Shown: in pieces, positions 1-6,978 of the stretch | Numbering within the stretch: position 1 is the stretch's first letter | Layout of the letters: every line of letters starts with the position of its first letter | DNA from: Acidobacteriota bacterium | Lineage (GTDB): Bacteria; Acidobacteriota; Thermoanaerobaculia; Multivoradales; JAHEKO01 | Length of the DNA stretch: 8,237 nt | Reading direction: 5' to 3' | Assembly: GCA_027296385.1 (NCBI GenBank) | Contig: JAPUJD010000134.1 | Location: forward strand, 1 to 8,237 | Notes under the pieces: generated by a model | The model's input: the letters and a program-made list of their open reading frames with translations, nothing else | Told to the model about the DNA's origin: nothing | Database searches by the model: none | Translations under genes and position numbers: made by a program

Positions 1-811
<811 letters not shown>

Positions 812-817
812 GCGGTG

Positions 818-825
818 ACTCCTTT
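818..825 (-). promoter_or_regulatory. Shine-Dalgarno of recA
   Basis: On the minus strand AAAGGAGT lies 6 bases before the recA ATG. It is a near-perfect anti-16S match and settles the start at 811; the protein begins MRNAQKEK, a normal RecA N-terminus. Confidence 0.85.
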
Positions 826-854
826 AGGCGGCGCCAGGGCGCCGGATGGGGCGC

Positions 855-861
855 TATACTA
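855..861. promoter_or_regulatory. -10-like element in the recA/murB divergent region
   Basis: The plus strand reads TATACT at 855-860 (5 of 6 matches to TATAAT), and the minus strand reads TAGTAT at 861-856 (4 of 6). Either could serve as a -10 box, for murB or recA respectively. No good TTGACA-like -35 lies 16-18 bases upstream on either strand, so this is only a suggestion. The recA reading is favoured by position: it would start transcription close to the recA Shine-Dalgarno and next to the inverted repeat at 865-879. Confidence 0.3.
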
Positions 862-864
862 CGA

Positions 865-879
865 GTTCTAGCGAGGAAC
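865..879. promoter_or_regulatory. Candidate LexA (SOS) operator, GTTC-N7-GAAC
   Basis: The plus strand shows GTTC at 865-868, seven bases, then GAAC at 876-879: an inverted repeat with perfect 4-base arms. It sits just upstream of the -10-like TAGTAT on the recA strand, where a bound repressor would block RNA polymerase. Known family facts: recA is a standard LexA target. Alphaproteobacterial boxes are GTTC-N7-GTTC, and Gram-positive boxes are GAAC-N4-GTTC. The arms and the N7 spacing here resemble the alphaproteobacterial type, but with one half-site inverted. That this is a LexA site is inference; the arms are short and I considered several motif types. Confidence 0.35.
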
Positions 880-977
880 ATCGTAGCTGTCGCTCTTCGC
901 GAGCGTCAAATCCAGCGCCAGTTGCTCGAAGTTGCGCCTCACACCCTTCAAGACGCATTACGACAGCCTAATCTCCC

Positions 978-1934
978 ATGGCGACTGAATCGTCGGGTGT
1001 GGCGCCGGTGCTGGCGCCGAAACTGGCCGCGATCGCCGGTCTCGTCGTGTGTCGAGACGAGCCTCTCGCCAAGCACTGCACTTTCCAGATCGGTGGGGCC
1101 GTGGAGTGGTATCTGGAGGTCGAGGGCACCGCGGCTCTGGCCGCTGTGCTGGCTCTGGTGGTGGAGCACGAGACGCCGTTTCAGATTCTGGGCCTGGGGT
1201 CGAACATTCTCTTTCCGGACGCAGGGCTGCCCGGCATCGTGGCGCGGCTGAGCGGGGATTTCCGGCGACTGGAGATCGCCGGAACGACGGTCACGGCTGG
1301 TGCTGCGCTCTCGCTCGCCCAGGTCGCCAGGCGCACGGCCCAGGCGGGCCTCGTCGGTCTCGAGGCTCTGTCCGGCTTTCCTTCGACGGTGGGGGGGGCG
1401 GTCTACATGAACGCTGGCTGCTACGGCACCGAGATTCGCGACGTTCTCGCTTCGGCAGCGCTGCTCGACCCAGACGGCACCGGCCGGCGGGTGACGGCGG
1501 AGGAGCTCGAGCCGGGCTACCGCGAGACCAACCTCCAGGGTACTTCGACGATCGTCACCGAGGCAGTGTTCGAGCTCGCCGTGGGCGAGGCGGCAGCAGC
1601 CGTCGCGCGCATCGACGAGCTCAATCGTCGCCGCTGGCAGAGTCTGCCCTCGGGAGTGGCCAACGCCGGCTCGATCTTCAAGAACCCGCCGGGCGACTAC
1701 GCCGGTCGCCTGGTCGACGAGTGCGCCCTCAAGGGTCGCGCCAGTGGGGGTGCCCGCATCAGCCCCAGGCACGGCAACGTCATCGTCAACGAGGGTGGTG
1801 CCAAGGCCCTCGACGTGCTTGCTCTCATGCTCGAGATGCGGCGATCTGTGCGGGAGCGCTTCGGCATCGAGCTGGTGCCCGAGGTCATCCTCGCCGGCCG
1901 GCTGGCCGAGATCTGGCGCGCCGACGCTGCCTGA
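978..1934 (+). CDS. murB: UDP-N-acetylenolpyruvoylglucosamine reductase MurB
   Basis: MurB is a cytoplasmic FAD enzyme that uses NADPH to reduce UDP-GlcNAc-enolpyruvate to UDP-MurNAc, the second committed step of peptidoglycan synthesis. The 318-residue protein shows LAKHCTFQIGG (30-40), the FAD-binding GLGSNILF (72-79), the substrate/FAD block LSGFPSTVGGAVYMNAG (131-147), YRET (181-184, with the conserved active-site Arg182), SGVANAGSIFKNP (225-237, proton-donor Ser232), and PEVILAG near the C-terminus with the conserved Glu302. The order and spacing look like the shorter type II MurB. No strong ribosome site precedes ATG 978, and in-frame GTG codons at 999 and 1008 are possible alternatives that still keep every domain. 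The gene is divergent from recA and outside any visible mur/fts cluster. The short glycosyltransferase-tail frame follows after 11 bases. Confidence 0.96.
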   Translation: MATESSGVAPVLAPKLAAIAGLVVCRDEPLAKHCTFQIGGAVEWYLEVEGTAALAAVLALVVEHETPFQILGLGSNILFPDAGLPGIVARLSGDFRRLEIAGTTVTAGAALSLAQVARRTAQAGLVGLEALSGFPSTVGGAVYMNAGCYGTEIRDVLASAALLDPDGTGRRVTAEELEPGYRETNLQGTSTIVTEAVFELAVGEAAAAVARIDELNRRRWQSLPSGVANAGSIFKNPPGDYAGRLVDECALKGRASGGARISPRHGNVIVNEGGAKALDVLALMLEMRRSVRERFGIELVPEVILAGRLAEIWRADAA

Positions 1935-1945
1935 CCAGGTGGCCC

Positions 1946-2068
1946 ATGCGCATCTTCGAAGTGCCGATCTCCTACTACGGCCGCACCTACGCCGAGGGCA
2001 AGAAGATCGGCTGGCGCGACGGAGTGGCGGCGATCTGGTCGATCCTCCGCTATAATCTGCTGCCTTGA
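1946..2068 (+). pseudogene. Orphan C-terminal tail of a family-2 glycosyltransferase (40 codons)
   Basis: This frame runs from ATG 1946 to TGA 2066-2068 and encodes 40 residues containing FEVPISYYGRTY, EGKKIGWRDG and ILRYNL. This is the characteristic end of bacterial GT2 enzymes related to dolichol-phosphate mannosyltransferase, where I/V-Y/F-E-V-P-I-x-Y-x-G-R-x-Y-x-E-G-K-K-I-x-W-x-D-G follows the catalytic domain. The GT-A catalytic part, including the nucleotide-sugar DxD region, is absent: the bases upstream are intact murB. The simplest reading is a gene remnant left when a deletion joined murB to the tail of a neighbouring glycosyltransferase. The tail has no internal stop and keeps its natural end. 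AGGTGG at 1937-1942 lies only 3 bases before the ATG, so weak translation coupled to murB is possible. The homology is convincing; the pseudogene reading is inference. Confidence 0.72.
2051..2056 (+). promoter_or_regulatory. Perfect TATAAT -10 box, possible promoter for the lipoprotein gene
   Basis: TATAAT occurs exactly once here, within the last codons of the glycosyltransferase tail, about 47 bases before the preferred GTG start at 2103. A perfect -10 in such GC-rich sequence is conspicuous, and transcription would begin near 2063. No recognisable -35 lies 16-18 bases upstream (sequence around 2027-2034 is GCGGCGAT-like), and there is no extended TGn. It could equally be just Tyr-Asn codons. 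Confidence 0.3.
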
Positions 2069-2092
2069 AGGTGCTTCTCTTATCGATTGGAT

Positions 2093-2098
2093 GGAGGT
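2093..2098 (+). promoter_or_regulatory. Shine-Dalgarno GGAGGT that favours a GTG start
   Basis: GGAGGT lies 4 bases before GTG 2103. The alternative ATG at 2091 overlaps this motif and has no purine-rich site of its own upstream. This is the main reason to start the lipoprotein at 2103. Confidence 0.65.
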
Positions 2099-2102
2099 GG
2101 TC

Positions 2103-2627
2103 GTGGGTCGAACAGGTCGTTTTTTCTTGGTCATAGCCGTTGTTTGCTCTGTTTCCCTGGTGGCGTGCGCCAGCAAGACGCCGCTCGAGCGAGTGGCTCG
2201 ATCGCGTTCCGAGTACAAGGCCACTCTCAACAGCTACTTCATCACGGAGACGCCGATCGTCGAGGAAGCCACCGAGCTCGAGGGCGAGACCGATCCGGCA
2301 GCCGAGGAGGCGGCCGGCGATGCTGAGTTGATGCCGGCGCCCGAGATGCGTCAGGACGCGATGCTCGATGTCATAGTGCAGCACGACACCAACGAGCCGC
2401 TGGCCGGTTTGACCCTCGACATCACAATGGTCGACGATGACGAGAACGAGGTGACCCACTGGTTGCACTGGATCGACACGACCGGTCTGCTCAAAGCCAA
2501 CCAGCGTCCTTACTCGATCGTCCTCGAGGGCGTCGACTACCAGGAGGGCTACGGCTTCTACGCCGAGGTGCGTCACCCGGTGGCCGAGACCGAGAGCGGC
2601 CAGTATCGCGAGTTCGAAGGCCTGTAG
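2103..2627 (+). CDS. Small predicted lipoprotein of unknown function
   Basis: From GTG 2103 this is a 174-residue protein; from ATG 2091 it would be 178. It opens with a lipoprotein signal peptide: GRTGR, a hydrophobic stretch FFLVIAVVCSVSLV (residues 7-20), then lipobox L-V-A-C with Cys22 as the lipidated residue. The +2 residue is Ala rather than Asp, so under the E. coli Lol rule it would go to the outer membrane. Residues 47-82 form an acidic, Glu/Ala/Pro-rich linker of low complexity. Residues 84-174 look like a compact beta-rich domain (DAMLDVIVQHDTNEPLAG, LTLDITMVDDDENEV, THWLHWIDTTG, YGFYAEVRHPV). I do not recognise the family. It precedes the MoxR-DUF58-transglutaminase genes by 66 bases on the same strand, so a role in the same envelope process is plausible but unproven. 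Confidence 0.82.
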   Translation: MGRTGRFFLVIAVVCSVSLVACASKTPLERVARSRSEYKATLNSYFITETPIVEEATELEGETDPAAEEAAGDAELMPAPEMRQDAMLDVIVQHDTNEPLAGLTLDITMVDDDENEVTHWLHWIDTTGLLKANQRPYSIVLEGVDYQEGYGFYAEVRHPVAETESGQYREFEGL

Positions 2628-2629
2628 AG

Positions 2630-2651
2630 CCTTCTCTCGGGGGAGCGAAGG
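2630..2651 (+). terminator. Hairpin just after the lipoprotein stop, possible attenuator
   Basis: CCTTC-T-CTC, loop GGGG, GAG-C-GAAGG folds into an 8-pair stem with one T/C mismatch, starting 3 bases after the lipoprotein stop. No T-run follows, so it is not a standard intrinsic terminator. It could reduce read-through into the MoxR gene or protect the 3' end of a lipoprotein transcript. Confidence 0.35.
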
Positions 2652-2693
2652 AGCCAGCTAGACGCCCCAGAAAGCGCCGCCGTACTTGCTGAC

Positions 2694-3662
2694 ATGACCG
2701 TGACTCAAGACACTCAGTCGAGTCCCCGCGGCGTCGACGTCTCCGCCCCGGTCGCGCGGCTCGAGGCCCAGATCTCGCTAGTCCTGCGAGGTAAGCCCGA
2801 GGCCATCCGGCTGGCGGTGGTCAGCCTCCTCGCCGGTGGGCACGTGCTGATCGAGGACGTGCCCGGAGTGGGCAAGACGACCCTGGCCCAAGCGCTGGCC
2901 CGTTCCCTCGGCCTGGCCTTTCAGCGCATCCAGTTTACCAGCGACCTGCTGCCCTCCGACATACTGGGGGTCTCGATCTACCGCCAGGATCGGCAGAAGT
3001 TCGAGTACGTACCGGGGCCGATCTTCGCCAACGTCATCGTGGCGGACGAGATCAACCGGGCGAGTCCGAAGACCCAGTCGGCCCTGCTCGAGGCGATGAG
3101 CGAAGGGCAGGTCACGATCGATGGCAAGTGCTACGCGTTGCCCAAGCCCTTCTTCGTGCTCGCTACCCAGAATCCGATGGAGTACGTCGGTACCTTCCCG
3201 CTGCCCGAGTCGCAGCTCGATCGGTTCGCCATGTCGCTCGAGATCGGCTATCCGCCGCGCGACGAGGAACGGGAGCTGCTGCTCTCGGGAGGCGTCGAGC
3301 GGGCGCTGGCCGAGCTGGCTCCGGTCATCGCGCGATCGGAGCTCGAGAGCCTCCAGCAGGGGACGGCCGAGGTACAGGTAGCGGAGAAACTGGTCGACTA
3401 CATGCTGGAGCTGGCCCAGAGTTCACGCGCCCACGGCGAGTTTGCTCTCGGAGTGTCGACCCGCGGGGTACAGCACTGGTACCGCGCCGTGCAGGCGCTG
3501 GCCCTCACCGAAGGCCGGACCTTCGCCCTGCCCGACGACATTCAGCGATTGGCGGTTCCGGTGCTGTCGCACCGTGTCGTGCTCGAGAGCGGTGATGGTG
3601 CCCTCACCGCCGCGCGGGCGGCCATCGGCCGTCTCGTAGCTTCCGTTCCGGTGCCGGTTTAG
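2694..3662 (+). CDS. MoxR-family AAA+ ATPase
   Basis: MoxR proteins are cytoplasmic AAA+ ATPases thought to act as chaperones that mature or activate partner proteins, often encoded beside DUF58 or von Willebrand A-domain proteins. The 322 residues show Walker A DVPGVGKT (55-62), the substrate-side loop FTSDLLPSDILGVSIY (81-96), Walker B VIVADE followed by INRASPKTQSALLEAMSE (114-137), sensor-1 ATQNP (157-161), an arginine-finger-like LDRF (175-178), and a C-terminal lid with STRG and the usual ALALTEGRTFALPDDI stretch. Length is normal for the family. ATG 2694 has no clear ribosome site, but no start codon lies upstream in frame before the stop at 2625. The DUF58 gene starts 9 bases after its stop, so the two are surely cotranscribed. 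The client is unknown; DUF58 or the transglutaminase are the natural candidates. Confidence 0.95.
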   Translation: MTVTQDTQSSPRGVDVSAPVARLEAQISLVLRGKPEAIRLAVVSLLAGGHVLIEDVPGVGKTTLAQALARSLGLAFQRIQFTSDLLPSDILGVSIYRQDRQKFEYVPGPIFANVIVADEINRASPKTQSALLEAMSEGQVTIDGKCYALPKPFFVLATQNPMEYVGTFPLPESQLDRFAMSLEIGYPPRDEERELLLSGGVERALAELAPVIARSELESLQQGTAEVQVAEKLVDYMLELAQSSRAHGEFALGVSTRGVQHWYRAVQALALTEGRTFALPDDIQRLAVPVLSHRVVLESGDGALTAARAAIGRLVASVPVPV

Positions 3663-3671
3663 GCGTTCGGC

Positions 3672-4697
3672 GTGGCGCGCAAGACGATCGTCGAAGGCAT
3701 CCGCGTCACGAAGGTCGGACTGCTCTACATCCTGCTGGCCTTGATCGTCGGCGTCGCCGCCGCCAACACCGGCAACAACGCGCTCTACATCGTCGAGGCC
3801 TTGCTGCTCTCGGTCCTCGTCGTTTCCGGCCTGACTTCGCGACGCAATGTCGCCAGGCTCGACGTCGAGTTGGTGCTGCCGGCCGAGGTTCACGCCAACG
3901 AGCCCTTCGTTGCCCGGTTGCGGCTTGGCAACCGGGATCGCTGGATGGCGCGGCGGCTGGTCGTGGTCGAGGGCGTGGCCGAGGGCGAGGCGCTGCTGGT
4001 GCCCTTCCTCGGCCGGCGCAGCGAGCAGTGGGGCGAGGTGCAGGCTCTCGTCGGCCGGCGCGGGCGCTACCGGGTGCCCTTCGTCCACCTTTCGTCGGTG
4101 TTCCCTTTCGGTTTCTTCCGCAAGGGTCTGCGGGTGCGCCAGGACGCCGAGATGCTGATCTTCCCCGAGCTCTTCCCGGCAGGCACAACCCTTCCCGGCC
4201 AGGCTTCGCGGACCGGAGACCGGCCTTCGAAGCGGCGGGGATGGGGGCACGAGCTGTTGAGCCTCCGGCGTTTTCAGGCCGGAGACGATCGGCGAGGAAT
4301 CCACTGGAAGCAGACGGCGCGAACCGGGGCGCTGGTCTACATGGAGCGTGAAGCCGAGCGTGGGCGCAAGTTGGCCATCATTCTCGACAACGCGGTCGGC
4401 GAGCTCGGTAGCGAGGGGGAGCGCCAGCGTTTCGAGAGCCTGGTGAGCGAGGCGGCCACAGCGGCGCACGAGGCTCTGCGGCAGGGGTTCGACGTCGAGC
4501 TCAGGACCCGTCAAACGAGGGTACCGCTGGCCGGCGGCGCCGGACAACGGCGCCGTATCATGCGCGAGCGGGCGCGGGTCGGTCCCTGCGCTCGGAGCCG
4601 CGAGCCGCTCGGCGTGATGGACCCGAGGTTGCCGCAGCTGCGGTTGGCGATGAACGCGCCCAGGGAGCGCGGTCACCGTGGGAGCGAGGTGGCATGA
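3672..4697 (+). CDS. DUF58 domain membrane protein, MoxR partner
   Basis: DUF58 proteins are membrane-anchored, with a von Willebrand A-like fold in the conserved part, and are nearly always paired with MoxR ATPases; their biochemical role is unsettled. The 341-residue protein starts at GTG 3672 (MARKTIVEG). It has two adjacent membrane segments (about 15-31 and 37-54) and an extracytoplasmic-like beta region ending in SSVFPFGFFRKG (141-152). The family signature follows: RRFQAGDDRRGIHWKQTAR (199-217), then GALVYMERE. LAIILDN (234-240) lies at the start of the A-like core. The last 50 residues are unusually Arg-rich (GQRRRIMRERAR and onward) and resemble the family poorly. I checked the other frames there and found no better continuation, so I read it as a divergent tail. 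The start has only a weak AGG upstream. Its stop overlaps the next start as ATGA. Confidence 0.93.
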   Translation: MARKTIVEGIRVTKVGLLYILLALIVGVAAANTGNNALYIVEALLLSVLVVSGLTSRRNVARLDVELVLPAEVHANEPFVARLRLGNRDRWMARRLVVVEGVAEGEALLVPFLGRRSEQWGEVQALVGRRGRYRVPFVHLSSVFPFGFFRKGLRVRQDAEMLIFPELFPAGTTLPGQASRTGDRPSKRRGWGHELLSLRRFQAGDDRRGIHWKQTARTGALVYMEREAERGRKLAIILDNAVGELGSEGERQRFESLVSEAATAAHEALRQGFDVELRTRQTRVPLAGGAGQRRRIMRERARVGPCARSREPLGVMDPRLPQLRLAMNAPRERGHRGSEVA

Positions 4698-6874
4698 CCT
4701 TCGGGCGCCCCAAACGGTTGCTGCTCGGCATGCTCGCCCTGCTCGCGCCTCTGCCGCTGCCCTTCAATCAGGTCATCGGCTGGCCTTCGCTGGTGACTTT
4801 CTGGGTCGCCGTCGGCCTGTTCATGCGCCGTGCCTGGCAGGACTCCGGCGGCTGGCTCCCCAACTGGATGATGAATCTGCTGGCACTAGGCTACCTGCCG
4901 GTGCTGTTTTTCGACGTCACCGCGCTGTCACGTGGCCGCATTCTGCAGCCCGTCGTTCATCTCCTGCTCTTCGCGCTCGCGGTCAAGCTCTTCGCTCTGC
5001 GACGAGAGCGAGACAAGTGGCAGACGCTGTTGGTCGTCTTCTTCGTCTTTCTTGCCGCTACGGGCACCAGCGTGCATCCCGCGGTGGTGCTCTACATCGT
5101 GGCTTTTCTGACCCTGGCGCTCCTGCTGCTGAGCCGGTTTACCAGCTTCGAGATGCTCTCTCGACACGCTCGTCGGGCGCCGGAGATGGAGAGCGTGCCA
5201 CTGGCGGGTTTCGTCACCGGGAGTGTGATTTTCGCCATCCTTGCGGCCATCCCGCTCTTCGTCTTCCTGCCCCGCCTGCGCTCACCCTACGTGCTAGGGC
5301 CGGGCGGCGGCTACGGCTCGCTGACCCAGGTTTCGAGCTTCCAGGACGTCATGCGATTGGACGGCATCGGCCGGGTTCGGGGCAGCCGGGCGGTGGCCCT
5401 GCGCCTGACCTACGAGACACCGCCGGCGTCGAGCCACGAAGCACGGATCAAGGTCATGACCTACGATCGATTCGAAAACGAGCAATGGAGTCGACGCGTA
5501 CGCCGACCGCGCCGCAACGAGAAACGGTTGATCTCGCGGCAGCCCGACGGTTTCTACCCTCTAGGCCGGGAGCCCGTCTATTCCTGGATGGAGGTGTGGA
5601 TGCAGCCGTTTCGCGGGGTCGGCCTGGCGATTCCGGTCGACGCGGTCGAGCTCGACGTGATCCCTACAGCGCTCGAGAAGTTGGTCTCCGGCGCCACCGG
5701 CAGCCCGGTGCTGCTCGACGACAGCGGTGTGGTGGAGCTGTCTTTCGGACGCCCGACGATGGTGCGTTATCGCGTCGGCCTGGCCGAGGCGCCGCGTACG
5801 GCCGTGACCTCGCCGCTCCTGGCCCTCGCGCCGGAGCTGGAGCTCGATCCGGGAGGCGTGACGCCGCGGATCGCGGCGCTCGCGGCAGAGGTGATGGGGG
5901 AGGGGACGATGCTCGAAAGGGGACGAAGGTTGGAGACCCATCTGGCCGAGACCTTCGAGTACACGACCGACTTGATCGGTGCCCCGGAGGGCGAGAGCAT
6001 CGAGACTTTCCTCTTCGAGAACCGGCGCGGCCACTGTGAGCTCTTCGCTTCCTCCATGGTGCTGATGCTGCGTTCTCAGGGTGTGCCGGCACGTCTGGCG
6101 ACGGGTTTCTTGGGCGCCGAGTACAACCCGATCGAGGGCTACTACATCGTGCGTCAGAGCAACGCGCACGCCTGGGTCGAAGCCCATGACGAAGCCCGCG
6201 GCTGGCGGGTGTTCGACCCGACCCCGCCGGCAGGCCGGCCGATGGCGTCGGAGGCTGGCCTGGCGCAGCTCGTCTCGCAGCTCTACGACTTCCTGCTCTT
6301 CCGCTGGGATCGCTACATCCTGACCTACGGGCTGGCGGATCAGGTCGGCTTCGTTGCCTCTCTGCGCGAGCTCTGGCTGACCATCACCGGTTGGTTCGGC
6401 GGCGATGGGGAAGCGGCCGCCGAGCTGGTATCGCGGCCGGCTCCGCTGGCAGACCCTGCAACGGTGCCCGAGGAGGAGCTACCGGCACAGATGACTCCGG
6501 CCGCCTGGTGGCCGCTCGGTCTCGGGCTGCTGCTGGTCACTGGCGGCTTCTTCTGGTACCAGCATCAACGCTTCGACGCAACCGTCGCCTATCTCAGGTT
6601 GCGCGAGCGCCTACGCCCCGAGCTCGGTCCGCGGCTGGAGTCGGTCCCGCCGTTGGCCATGGTCCAGCGCTACGTCGATCGCTACCCACACTGTGCCCGC
6701 CCGGCACGCGAGCTCGTCGAGCTCTATCTCGGCGAGAGCTTCGCAGGTCGCCGGCTATCGGCCGAGCAGGTGCGGCGTGCCCGCGAGCTGCTCCGGCTGG
6801 CGCTGCGAAGGGATCGGGTGTTGCTTTCCCGCGGCGGCAGCATGCTACGCAGTAGCAGCCCTTCGGAAGGGTAG
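4694..6874 (+). CDS. TgpA-type transmembrane transglutaminase-like protein (DUF3488/transglut_core/DUF4129)
   Basis: A 726-residue membrane protein. The N-terminal 195 residues contain about six or seven hydrophobic helices (around 8-22, 30-44, 58-73, 84-101, 110-147 as a pair, and 170-193), as in DUF3488. A large region outside the membrane follows. Within it is a transglutaminase core with a full papain-like triad: Cys448 in RRGHCELFASSM, His492 in SNAHAWVEAH, and Asp508 in VFDPTPP, plus the usual GVPARLATGF. A final membrane helix (about 603-622) leads to a cytoplasmic tail (ARELVELYLGESF, LSAEQVRRARELL) that looks like DUF4129. The layout matches Pseudomonas aeruginosa TgpA, an essential periplasmic protein also encoded with MoxR and DUF58 genes. 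Catalysis could be cross-linking or proteolysis; the substrate is unknown. GGAG and GAGG at 4681-4689 precede ATG 4694, which overlaps the DUF58 stop and implies translational coupling. Confidence 0.95.
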   Translation: MTFGRPKRLLLGMLALLAPLPLPFNQVIGWPSLVTFWVAVGLFMRRAWQDSGGWLPNWMMNLLALGYLPVLFFDVTALSRGRILQPVVHLLLFALAVKLFALRRERDKWQTLLVVFFVFLAATGTSVHPAVVLYIVAFLTLALLLLSRFTSFEMLSRHARRAPEMESVPLAGFVTGSVIFAILAAIPLFVFLPRLRSPYVLGPGGGYGSLTQVSSFQDVMRLDGIGRVRGSRAVALRLTYETPPASSHEARIKVMTYDRFENEQWSRRVRRPRRNEKRLISRQPDGFYPLGREPVYSWMEVWMQPFRGVGLAIPVDAVELDVIPTALEKLVSGATGSPVLLDDSGVVELSFGRPTMVRYRVGLAEAPRTAVTSPLLALAPELELDPGGVTPRIAALAAEVMGEGTMLERGRRLETHLAETFEYTTDLIGAPEGESIETFLFENRRGHCELFASSMVLMLRSQGVPARLATGFLGAEYNPIEGYYIVRQSNAHAWVEAHDEARGWRVFDPTPPAGRPMASEAGLAQLVSQLYDFLLFRWDRYILTYGLADQVGFVASLRELWLTITGWFGGDGEAAAELVSRPAPLADPATVPEEELPAQMTPAAWWPLGLGLLLVTGGFFWYQHQRFDATVAYLRLRERLRPELGPRLESVPPLAMVQRYVDRYPHCARPARELVELYLGESFAGRRLSAEQVRRARELLRLALRRDRVLLSRGGSMLRSSSPSEG

Positions 6875-6876
6875 CT
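6844..6876 (+). terminator. Two adjacent short hairpins across the transglutaminase stop codon
   Basis: GCTAC-GCA-GTAGC (6844-6856) is a perfect 5-pair stem with a 3-base loop. CCCTT-CGG-AAGGG (6859-6871) is another, and its outer bases 6854-6858 and 6872-6876 can extend it across an A/A mismatch. A second GTAGC copy at 6871-6875 can also pair with GCTAC 6844-6848, so alternative folds exist. They cover the end of the coding sequence and the TAG stop. No T-run follows. They are likely 3'-end structure or a non-canonical terminator; function is not shown. Confidence 0.4.
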
Positions 6877-6900
6877 CGGCGGCAGAAGGAGCCGACGACG

Positions 6901-6919
6901 CGGCCTCCGGGGGAGGTCG
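6901..6919 (+). terminator. GC-rich hairpin between transglutaminase and phosphoribosyltransferase genes
   Basis: CGGCCTCC, loop GGG, GGAGGTCG forms an 8-pair stem with one G-T wobble, the most stable-looking hairpin in the window. It is followed by mixed sequence, not a T-run. It lies 27 bases after the transglutaminase stop and about 60 before the next start, a sensible place for transcription to end or RNA processing to occur. The 104-base gap shows no clear promoter for the next gene. Confidence 0.45.
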
Positions 6920-6978
6920 ATGGCCGATCGTCCGATATCCGGTGACGTTCCAAGATTGGTGACAGGATAAGCCGGCCG

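Noticed and set aside
812..977. E. coli-type SOS box (CTGT-N8-ACAG) for recA
   Set aside because: CTGT occurs at 887-890, but there is no ACAG at the required spacing; only the GTTC-N7-GAAC repeat remains as a candidate.
948..2576. A 542-codon open frame on the minus strand
   Set aside because: It lies antisense to murB, the glycosyltransferase tail and the lipoprotein, all of which have recognisable protein features. Its translation is low-complexity and Arg/His/Gly-rich with no family motif. Long antisense frames are common in GC-rich DNA.
3423..4676. A 417-codon open frame on the minus strand
   Set aside because: Antisense to the end of MoxR and nearly all of DUF58, both unmistakable. 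The translation has no signature and no ribosome site.
4678..6039. A 453-codon open frame on the plus strand
   Set aside because: It is the shifted frame of the transglutaminase gene; the Ala/Arg/Gly-rich translation lacks any domain, while the real frame carries membrane helices and the catalytic triad.
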